The notes below the pieces were generated by a model. It was given only the letters and a program-made list of their open reading frames with translations, was not told the DNA's origin and searched no databases. Of a DNA stretch of 64,000 bases, positions 26,238-32,668 are shown piece by piece. Position 1 is the stretch's first letter. Each line of letters starts with the position of its first letter. The translations under genes and the position numbers were made by a program. This stretch comes from Cupriavidus metallidurans CH34. Its GTDB lineage: Bacteria; Pseudomonadota; Gammaproteobacteria; Burkholderiales; Burkholderiaceae. The stretch lies in the NCBI RefSeq assembly GCF_000196015.1, contig NC_007973.1, positions 2,232,001 to 2,296,000 on the forward strand, read 5' to 3'.

Positions 26238-27409
26238 TGCGCCGCACCGCACTTCCCGTCGTGCTGGCACTGAGCGCGCTGCTCGCCGGCTGCGCCACCG
26301 CGGTACGTGGCACCGGCGATATGGGCGTCGTGGTCGAGCGCGCAGCCGGCCGCATCCAGGTCGTGGAAACCTCGGGCATGACCCGACTGGCCACGATCGA
26401 TGGCTTCGGTGACCTGTCGCACGCCAGCGTGGTCTTCGCGCGCGACGGCCGGTACGCCTACGTCTTCGGCCGTGACGGTGGCCTGACCCGCGTGGACCTG
26501 CTGAATGCCAAGGTGACCCACCGTACCATCCAGGCAGGCAACAGCATCGGCGGCGCCATTACCCAGGATGGCCGCGTGGTGGCCGCGCAGAATTACGAGC
26601 CCGGTGGCATCAGGTTGTTCGATGCCGCCACGCTCGAACCGCTCGCCGACATCCCCGCCATCGGCCCAGACGGGCGACGCTCGAAGGTTGTCGGTCTGGC
26701 CGACCTGCCCGGCAAGCGGCTGGCGGCGAGCCTGTTCGAGGCAGGCGAGATCTGGATCATCGACGTAGCCGACCCTCGCCACCCCAAAGTCACCAAGCTG
26801 CCAGCAGGCAAGCAGCCTTATGACGGGCTGGTGACGCCCGACGGCCGTTGGTATCTGGCGGGACTGTTCGGGGAGGACGGCCTGGCGCTGGTGGACCTGT
26901 GGCAATCCCCGCCTGCCGCGCGGCATGTCCTGTCCGGCTATGGACGTGGCTCCGCACCGCTGCCCGTCTACAAGATGCCGCACCTGCGCGGCTGGGCCAT
27001 GGCGCAGGGCAAGGCATGGCTGCCCGCCATCGGGCGTCATGAAGTGCTCATCGCCGATACCGCCAACGGCTGGCAGGAAGCCGGACGCGTGGAAGTTGCG
27101 GGCCAGCCGGTGTTCGTGATGGCGCAGCCTGACGGACGACAGGTCTGGGTGAACTTCGCGTTCCCGAACAACGAAACCGTCCAGGTCATCGACACAGCCA
27201 CCCGGAAGGTCGTGCGCACGCTCAAGCCTTGCCGTGGCGTGCTGCACATGGAGTTCACGCCCAAGGGCGAGGCAGTCTGGCTGTCGTGCCGCGACGACAA
27301 TCGCGTGGTGGTCTACGACACGACCAGTTACGAGCCGTTGGCCACGCTGCCGGCGGACCATCCAAGCGGCATCTTCTTCACCTCGCGCGCGCAGCGCTTC
27401 GGGATGTGA
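26234..27409 (+). CDS. nirF: NirF-like heme d1 biosynthesis lipoprotein
   Basis: 391 residues from ATG 26234, equal to typical NirF length. A lipoprotein signal with lipobox LLAGC (Cys about residue 20) is followed by an eight-bladed-propeller-type domain of the cytochrome d1 family. Typical NirF blocks are HASVVFARDGRYAYVFGRDGG, AQNYEPGGIRLFD, VGLADLPGKRLAASLFEAGE, and PCRGVLHMEFTPKGEAVW. There is no heme c motif, so it is NirF rather than NirN or NirS. NirF acts late in d1 assembly in the periplasm. It overlaps the cytochrome gene by four bases and ends 2 bp before the next gene. No nirS is present in the window to use heme d1. Confidence 0.83.
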   Translation: MMRRTALPVVLALSALLAGCATAVRGTGDMGVVVERAAGRIQVVETSGMTRLATIDGFGDLSHASVVFARDGRYAYVFGRDGGLTRVDLLNAKVTHRTIQAGNSIGGAITQDGRVVAAQNYEPGGIRLFDAATLEPLADIPAIGPDGRRSKVVGLADLPGKRLAASLFEAGEIWIIDVADPRHPKVTKLPAGKQPYDGLVTPDGRWYLAGLFGEDGLALVDLWQSPPAARHVLSGYGRGSAPLPVYKMPHLRGWAMAQGKAWLPAIGRHEVLIADTANGWQEAGRVEVAGQPVFVMAQPDGRQVWVNFAFPNNETVQVIDTATRKVVRTLKPCRGVLHMEFTPKGEAVWLSCRDDNRVVVYDTTSYEPLATLPADHPSGIFFTSRAQRFGM

Positions 27410-27411
27410 CC

Positions 27412-27861
27412 ATGACGCCGGACGACCTGGACCGCCGCATCATCAACGCCTTGCAACTCGGACTGCCCGTTACGCCTCGGCCCTACGCCGACGCGGCGCG
27501 GTCGCTCGGCATCAACGAGGGCACGTTGCTTGCCCGGCTGCAGGCGCTGCTGGATGCGGGAATCCTGACGCGTTTCGGGCCGATGTACCAGGTCGAACGC
27601 GTTGGGGGGCGCTTCATGCTCTGCGCATGCCATGCCCCTGCCGATCGCCTGGACGCCGTGATCGAAGCCATCAATGCCTTTCCCGAAGTCGCCCACAACT
27701 ACGAGCGCACACATCACCTGAACCTGTGGTTCGTGCTGGCCGTCGCGCGCGCGGAGGATGTCACCCCCACCCTGGAACGCATCGAGGTGGCCGCGGGCGT
27801 GAAGGTCCTGCCGTTTCCGAAGGAACGCGAGTACTTCGTGCACCTCCATCTCCCGACATGA
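27412..27861 (+). CDS. Siroheme decarboxylase-like protein, NirD/NirG type
   Basis: 149 residues, AsnC/Lrp-like fold: an HTH-like N-terminus (DDLDRRIINALQLGLPVTPRPYADAARSLGINEGTLLARLQALLDAGILTRFGP...) and an alpha-beta ferredoxin-like domain with the family-specific THHLNLWFVLAVAR motif. In denitrifiers, NirD, NirL, NirG and NirH together decarboxylate siroheme to 12,18-didecarboxysiroheme; the DNA-binding look is structural only. The ~150-residue length fits NirD or NirG. Its stop overlaps the next start as ATGA. Which of the two it corresponds to cannot be decided without a tree. Confidence 0.82.
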   Translation: MTPDDLDRRIINALQLGLPVTPRPYADAARSLGINEGTLLARLQALLDAGILTRFGPMYQVERVGGRFMLCACHAPADRLDAVIEAINAFPEVAHNYERTHHLNLWFVLAVARAEDVTPTLERIEVAAGVKVLPFPKEREYFVHLHLPT

Positions 27862-28349
27862 CCCACGATTCGCTCGACCTCGCACTGATTCGCGCCACGC
27901 AACAAGGGCTGCCACTCGTGCCTGAACCCTTTGCCGCCATCGGCGCGTCGCTCGGCATCGACGAAAGCGAGGTCATTGCGCGGCTGCAAGCCATGCAGAC
28001 ACTTGGCACCTTGCGCCGGATCGGCGCGGTGCCCAATCACTACTTGCTGGGTTGGCGGGCCAACGGCATGACCGTTTGGGACGTTGACGACGCATATACC
28101 GACACGCTCGGCGAACGCGTTGGCGCGTTGCCGTTCGTGAGTCACTGCTACCGCCGCACGCGCCACGCCCCGGATTGGCCGTACAACCTGTTCGCGATGG
28201 TCCACGCGCATACGCGGGAGGAAGCACAGGAACTCGTCGCCCGGATCGCAGCGTTGCTGGGTGATGCCTGCCGGGCCCACGACGTACTCTGGTCGACCCG
28301 GATCCTCAAGAAAACCGGTCTTCGGCTGCCAGCCACAGGAAACGTCTGA
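27858..28349 (+). CDS. Siroheme decarboxylase-like protein, NirL/NirH type
   Basis: 163 residues, AsnC/Lrp-like, with an N-terminal helical module (LDLALIRATQQGLPLVPEPF), LRRIGAVPNHYLLGWRANGM and the C-terminal motif TRHAPDWPYNLFAMVHAHT. It ends DVLWSTRILKKTGLRL, as in NirL/NirH. It is a likely partner of the 149-residue protein just upstream; a two-protein version of this decarboxylase is known for the related AhbA/AhbB system. The start overlaps the upstream stop by four bases and the stop is 2 bp from the NirJ-like start, so stoichiometric translation is expected. Only two such proteins occur here, where Pseudomonas has four. Confidence 0.82.
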   Translation: MTHDSLDLALIRATQQGLPLVPEPFAAIGASLGIDESEVIARLQAMQTLGTLRRIGAVPNHYLLGWRANGMTVWDVDDAYTDTLGERVGALPFVSHCYRRTRHAPDWPYNLFAMVHAHTREEAQELVARIAALLGDACRAHDVLWSTRILKKTGLRLPATGNV

Positions 28350-28351
28350 TC

Positions 28352-29317
28352 ATGCTCCGCGTGTCCCGATTCATGGAAGCGCTGTGCGACGGCGCGCCAA
28401 CCTCCGCCCTGCCCCGCGATCGCCGCAATGACGAAAGCCCCGTTGTCATCTGGCATCCGTGCGCGCACGACCCGTCCACGGCCGGCACCGGCACCGGCAC
28501 CGGCACCGAACTCGATACCACCGAGTCCCTGGCGTTGCTCGAGCAACTCCATCTCGCCCGGGTTCGCTCGCTGATCCTCTCTGGCAGCGATCCGATGGCA
28601 CGCTCCGACTTCTTCAAGATCATCGCCCGGGCCCGCGAGCTGGACCTCAATGTGCTGCTGTCCACGGACGGTAGCCGCCTGACAGGCATGAACGCCGTCA
28701 AGCTGGCTGCCTATGGTCTCGACTACGTCGGTATCCAGATCGACGGGCTGCAGTACACGCACAACCATGTGCAACGCTCCCGCCACGCCTACCAACGCGC
28801 CTTGCGCGGCCTGCGTGCTGCCCGCAACGCCCACCTGAGAGTCGGGATGCGCATGACACTGAGCCCGATGAACGCTGCGGAGTTGCCCGCGGTGGTGGCC
28901 CTGGCGGACAGCGAGCGCATCGACAGGTTTCATCTCTCTCAGCCCTGCCCTGCGGACTGCGCGCACGACTCCGCCCAGAACACATCACTTCGTGACATGA
29001 CGCGTGCTTCGCTCGAGTGGCTGTTCGATTATGTGTGGATGCGAGCGCAGAAAGGCAATGCAGGCGACTTCGTCACCAGCCAGCACGCGGCCAGCAGCGC
29101 CTATCTGCTGCATTGGGTCTCAACACGCGCGCCACACCATCTGGCGGCCATTCGCGAGCGTATCGCGTGCGCCAGCAAGGCCAAGGGCGCTGGCATCCTT
29201 CTGATCGATGCGCTCGGCCGCGTCCATCGGGGCTCGGCTCGGCTCGATGAAACTTGCGGCAATGTACGCGAACGACCGTTCAGCGACATCGCCGAGCAAC
29301 GCTTGATCCACGCGTAG
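28352..29317 (+). CDS. NirJ-like protein lacking the radical-SAM motifs
   Basis: 321 residues. The framework is NirJ-like: opening LRVSRFMEAL, then SPVVIWHPC, LILSGSDPMARSDFF, GLDYVGIQIDG, RVGMRMTLSPMNAAELP, VTSQHAASSAYLLHWV and LDETCGNVRERPFSDI. True NirJ uses a CxxxCxxC [4Fe-4S] site right after the VVIW strand. Here that loop is CAHDPSTAGTGTGTGTELD with one Cys. The SAM-binding GGEP is GSDP, and the protein ends where NirJ has a further cysteine-rich tail. Radical chemistry is therefore unlikely. The frame is intact and coupled to its upstream neighbour (2-bp gap). It could be a pseudoenzyme, a scaffold, or an early stage of loss. Confidence 0.75.
   Translation: MLRVSRFMEALCDGAPTSALPRDRRNDESPVVIWHPCAHDPSTAGTGTGTGTELDTTESLALLEQLHLARVRSLILSGSDPMARSDFFKIIARARELDLNVLLSTDGSRLTGMNAVKLAAYGLDYVGIQIDGLQYTHNHVQRSRHAYQRALRGLRAARNAHLRVGMRMTLSPMNAAELPAVVALADSERIDRFHLSQPCPADCAHDSAQNTSLRDMTRASLEWLFDYVWMRAQKGNAGDFVTSQHAASSAYLLHWVSTRAPHHLAAIRERIACASKAKGAGILLIDALGRVHRGSARLDETCGNVRERPFSDIAEQRLIHA
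28484..28507 (+). repeat. Four tandem GGCACC hexamers inside the NirJ-like gene
   Basis: Four perfect 6-bp units encode (Gly-Thr)4 exactly where the radical-SAM cysteine loop is expected in NirJ. The unit is a multiple of three, so slippage would change length without shifting the frame. Confidence 0.9.
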
Positions 29318-29357
29318 TTCGCCAGAGCTACGCCGATAGTACGCGCCAGCATCTACT

Positions 29358-29371
29358 TTGATATTCGACAA
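29358..29371 (+). promoter_or_regulatory. Possible FNR/DNR-type site before the nitronate monooxygenase-like gene
   Basis: TTGAT-ATTC-GACAA matches eight of ten positions of TTGAT-N4-ATCAA. It lies 78 bp upstream of the ATG at 29436 in a 118-bp gap, the first sizeable gap after narI. No good -10 hexamer occurs at the class II distance, so this is tentative. Confidence 0.35.
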
Positions 29372-29435
29372 GAGTGGGACACGGAGCCTGTGCCACGCTT
29401 GCCCGTCACTACTACGCATACAAGGTGAATTCAAC

Positions 29436-30617
29436 ATGACAGAGCATTGGCTGACGCTGGCCGGCCGGCGATTGCTGCCGATCGTGCAGGGCGGCATGGG
29501 CATCGGCATTTCGGCGCACAGGCTGGCGGGAACCGTTGCCAGTCAGAACGGCGTTGGCACCATTGCCAGTATCGACTTGCGCCACCATCATCCCGACCTG
29601 ATGGCGCAAACCGCCGGTACGCGTGACAAGGCACGCATCGAGGCCGCCAACCTGGTGGCGCTGGACCGCGAAATCCGCGCCGCGCGCGAACTCTCGGAAG
29701 GACGTGGCCTGATCGCCGTGAACGTGATGAAGGCCGTCGGCTCGCACGCGCAACTGGTTCGTCAGGCTTGCGAGAGCGGCGCCGACGCGATCGTCATGGG
29801 TGCCGGCCTACCGCTGGACCTGCCCGATCTCGCCGCCGACCACCCGAAAGTGGCGTTGATTCCGATCCTCTCGGAATCGCGTGGCATCGGACTGGTAATC
29901 CGCCGCTGGATGAAGAAAGGCCGACTGCCGGACGCCATCGTGGTCGAGCATCCCGCCCATGCGGGTGGCCACCTCGGTGCGTCAGCCATCGAGGATATTG
30001 GCGACGACCGCTTTTCGTTCGACCGTGTGCTGGACGAGTGCCGCGAGTTGTTCAAGACGCTGGGCCTGACGTGGGGCAGCATCCCGCTGATTCTTGCCGG
30101 CGGCATGAACAGCCACACCAAGATCCGGCATTGGCTCGACAAAGGCGCCGCTGCGGTGCAAGTCGGCACCGCCTTCGCCGTCACAGAGGAATCCGACGCG
30201 CATCCAGCCTTCAAGCACGTACTGGCCACGGCGCGCCCGGAAACGTTGCGCGAATTCACGAGCGTAGCCGGTCTGCCCGCCCGTGCCGTGCTGACGCCCT
30301 GGCTGGCGAAGTACCTATCTACAGAGAGCCGCTTGCAGCGCCGTGCGAAAACGCGCGATTGTCTGGAAGGATTCGATTGCCTGCAGGCCTGTGGCCTGCG
30401 AGATGGTATCGCCCGTATCGGCCAGTTCTGCATCGACCTCAAACTGGCACAGGCAGTGCGTGGCGATGTGGAGCGTGGCCTGTTCTTCCGTGGCAAGGGC
30501 ACGCTACCCTTCGGCGAGGCGATCCGTCCGGTTGCGGACCTGATGCACTATCTGCTGACAGGCGAGAAGCCGGCGGATCTGACCGAAGATACCGCCCGCG
30601 CCGTCAGCATGGCTTGA
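29436..30617 (+). CDS. Nitronate monooxygenase/2-nitropropane dioxygenase family flavoprotein
   Basis: 393 residues, TIM-barrel FMN protein. Family marks: PIVQGGMGIGISAHRLAG at the N-terminus, LIAVNVMKAVG, the VVEHPAHAGGHLG active-site loop with the catalytic-type His, PLILAGGMNS and GAAAVQVGTAFAVTEES for phosphate binding. A distinct C-terminal extension (from about 300) holds CLEGFDCLQAC and a later Cys in GQFCIDLK, a pattern that could bind an Fe-S cluster. Family members oxidise alkyl nitronates, but enoyl-reductase-like members exist. The start at 29436 has a ribosome site (AAGGTG). It closes the plus-strand island and converges with the NnrS-like gene, with stops only 3 bp apart. Confidence 0.83.
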   Translation: MTEHWLTLAGRRLLPIVQGGMGIGISAHRLAGTVASQNGVGTIASIDLRHHHPDLMAQTAGTRDKARIEAANLVALDREIRAARELSEGRGLIAVNVMKAVGSHAQLVRQACESGADAIVMGAGLPLDLPDLAADHPKVALIPILSESRGIGLVIRRWMKKGRLPDAIVVEHPAHAGGHLGASAIEDIGDDRFSFDRVLDECRELFKTLGLTWGSIPLILAGGMNSHTKIRHWLDKGAAAVQVGTAFAVTEESDAHPAFKHVLATARPETLREFTSVAGLPARAVLTPWLAKYLSTESRLQRRAKTRDCLEGFDCLQACGLRDGIARIGQFCIDLKLAQAVRGDVERGLFFRGKGTLPFGEAIRPVADLMHYLLTGEKPADLTEDTARAVSMA

Positions 30618-30620
30618 TGC

Positions 30621-31955
30621 TCAGTTCGGCGGAACACCATGTTCCGCCACGGCTGCCGCCACCCGTGGTGGCAGCCCCCCCTGTTTGCGCATGACGCGCA
30701 TACAGCGCAAGGCACGCAGCAATTGCACGCCCAGCCATCCGTTCGTGATGGCGAACAGTACACCGCCAACCTTCGCCAGCAACCCCGGCGCCAGCGGCAC
30801 GGCCAGCAGCACCAGGAATGCCGCCAGCACCATCCACCCCTGCCTCTTCTGACTGTCCGGCGAGATGATCACCTGCATCGCCGGGACGCGCGCGCGTGGC
30901 GGCAACAGCCGGCGTAGATGCAACCAGACGAGAAATGGCACGATCTTGCCCAGCATCGCGTTCACGGGCAGCACCCCACCCCCAATCAGCGCCAGCACGC
31001 CGATGCACCACTGCGCCGCAGCCGGCATCTGATCCGGCATCAGAGCGCTGGCGGTCACCAGCAACGCAGCCAGCAGTAGGCTCAGGGCGGACACTGGCCA
31101 TAGCACCCACTGCGGGTCATGTCGCCGCCTCGCTCGCCATACGGCTTTCAATGCGCAGGCGCCAAGCACCATGGCGAACAGGAGCCAGGGCACGAGCGCG
31201 AAGCGCTCGACCGCCCCGCCCGGCCGCGCAATCACGACAATGCTAAAGATCAGCAGCAGTAGCCAATGTCCGTAAGGCAAACAGCGTTCGAGCCAGGACG
31301 GCAGACGCTCCGTCTGCCAGAACATCGGTAGTACGGTGGTAGCTACGCCGCTCACCAGCGCCGCCAGCCAGCCGCCGAGCCCCCAGGCGACATGCAGCGC
31401 CAGCACCTGTTCGGGCGCCACCGTCCACATGCCGCCGAACAGGCCAGCCAGCGCTGCACCGCCCAGTGCCGTAACGATCAACGGGGCGCCGATCCATGCC
31501 AACGTCCGCGTGGTTGCATCGACTGCGGCGACCCTGAGGCCCGCCGCCAGCAATAAGAGGCCTGCGAGCGTCAGGAACGTCCCACCGGTCGCGACGGCCC
31601 AGCGAAATGCCGTGGCGCCGCTACCAAGGAATCCAGCCGCGAGCGCGGCGGCGGTCCCGGCTCCCGCTGCGGCGACGAATGGTGACACCAAGCCCGCGAA
31701 CGGAACGGATACCCCGGCAACGACCGGCATCATCTGGAACAAGGCGCCGAGCATGACCGGCAACAACATCCCTAGCGCCAGTGCGTGGACAGCCGCCAAT
31801 GCCAATGGCGCAAAACGATCCGGCAGCGCGTCGACCGGGCCAAGTACCAGCAGCAAGCCAGCTACCACGCCAAGCCAGGGCGCAGGCATCAGGCATCCAA
31901 ACACCAGGCCGGGACGCGGTGCACTCGCGTAGTCGAGGTTGACGGCTTTCACCAT
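30621..31955 (-). CDS. Polytopic NnrS-like/heme-copper-like membrane protein
   Basis: 444 residues, about 12 hydrophobic helices. Conserved-looking His positions fall within helices: VHALALGMLLPVMLGALFQ, LALHVAWGLGGWLAAL, PYGHWLLLL and LVWLHLRRLLP. The pattern of His, Gly and Pro in the first and second of these resembles NnrS proteins, heme-copper membrane proteins that relieve nitric-oxide stress, and more loosely the CcoN/NorB fold, but a full set of oxidase ligands is not seen. It lies 16 bp downstream of the hemerythrin gene on the same strand, so probably one NO-responsive transcript. Function is inferred from family likeness and position. Confidence 0.6.
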   Translation of the reverse strand: MVKAVNLDYASAPRPGLVFGCLMPAPWLGVVAGLLLVLGPVDALPDRFAPLALAAVHALALGMLLPVMLGALFQMMPVVAGVSVPFAGLVSPFVAAAGAGTAAALAAGFLGSGATAFRWAVATGGTFLTLAGLLLLAAGLRVAAVDATTRTLAWIGAPLIVTALGGAALAGLFGGMWTVAPEQVLALHVAWGLGGWLAALVSGVATTVLPMFWQTERLPSWLERCLPYGHWLLLLIFSIVVIARPGGAVERFALVPWLLFAMVLGACALKAVWRARRRHDPQWVLWPVSALSLLLAALLVTASALMPDQMPAAAQWCIGVLALIGGGVLPVNAMLGKIVPFLVWLHLRRLLPPRARVPAMQVIISPDSQKRQGWMVLAAFLVLLAVPLAPGLLAKVGGVLFAITNGWLGVQLLRALRCMRVMRKQGGLPPRVAAAVAEHGVPPN

Positions 31956-31971
31956 GGCGCGATTCGAGGTC

Positions 31972-32418
31972 TCAAGGGTGAGCGGCTGGTCCCGACGCGA
32001 AATCCGCCAACAGCGTGTCCAGCCCCTTCACCTGGGCCTGACACATCGGAAACAGTACATTTTCTTCCTTAACGTTGTGCTGCTGCAGAAGAACAACCAG
32101 GGTATCGAGTTCGGCCGCCAGCGCGGCAACATCCTTCAGTTCCAGCCATTCCCGCGCATTGTCCAGCAGGCCACGCACCTCATCATGTTCATGGCGCATC
32201 ACCGCGGTGGGGCCATTGCTAAACCCCACAGCTTGTTCGAACGCCGGAAACAAGCGCTGTTCTTCGGTACTGAAATTGCCCTGCAGGGCGAATTCCAAGC
32301 GCGCAAACGCACCGGCTGCGGCATCCCAGTCTTTCGCGCGCACGCAGGCTTCAACCTGCTCGATGGCTTCGTCGCAATCACGGTGTTGCCGCACCAGCGT
32401 GGTGATGGTCGTGGACAT
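31972..32418 (-). CDS. Hemerythrin-like (HHE) di-iron protein
   Basis: 148 residues, four-helix bundle. Likely iron ligands: His12 in LVRQHRDCD, Glu in NFSTEEQRLFP (about 53), His76/His78 in MRHEHDEV, His114 and Glu118/119 in LLQQHNVKEENVLFP. Hemerythrin-domain proteins of this size bind O2 or NO; those in denitrification clusters (DnrN/YtfE-related) are linked to NO protection or Fe-S repair. It lacks the N-terminal ScdA-type domain of YtfE. A well-placed FNR/DNR-type box lies upstream. It is first in a pair with the NnrS-like gene, divergent from narX. Confidence 0.88.
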   Translation of the reverse strand: MSTTITTLVRQHRDCDEAIEQVEACVRAKDWDAAAGAFARLEFALQGNFSTEEQRLFPAFEQAVGFSNGPTAVMRHEHDEVRGLLDNAREWLELKDVAALAAELDTLVVLLQQHNVKEENVLFPMCQAQVKGLDTLLADFASGPAAHP

Positions 32419-32455
32419 GTCGTTTCTCTCGATCTCATGGTTTGATATGGCAACG

Positions 32456-32497
32456 ATGCTAGGGGCACGTTAACAGCATGGATTTGATCGGGACCAA
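32456..32497 (-). promoter_or_regulatory. Class II FNR/DNR-type promoter of the hemerythrin gene
   Basis: TTGAT-CGGG-ACCAA (32484-32497) matches FNR/DNR boxes at nine of ten positions. On the minus strand a -10-like TAGCAT (32461-32456) lies with its centre 32 bp from the box centre, exactly the class II arrangement (-41.5). The predicted start is near 32449, giving a ~31-nt leader. A second, poorer box begins TTGAT at 32551 towards narX. Control by an anaerobic/NO-sensing CRP-FNR regulator is therefore likely. Confidence 0.65.
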
Positions 32498-32668
32498 AAC
32501 TCGCTGACATACCACGTGCCCCGTTGAGCCTATTGAAACCAAAGACTCCCTTGATCTAGCGCAGTAGAGCCACCATCACACGCTGGCACAATTTGCGGCA
32601 GGGCCGCCCGTCCCCACTCATACTGCAGTATCACCCTGCAATATCACCCGCCGGGTCGCACCTTCCCA

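Noticed and set aside
32551..32564. Second FNR-type site towards narX (begins TTGAT)
   Set aside because: The right half (CGCAG) has three mismatches to ATCAA, so it was not listed as an independent site.
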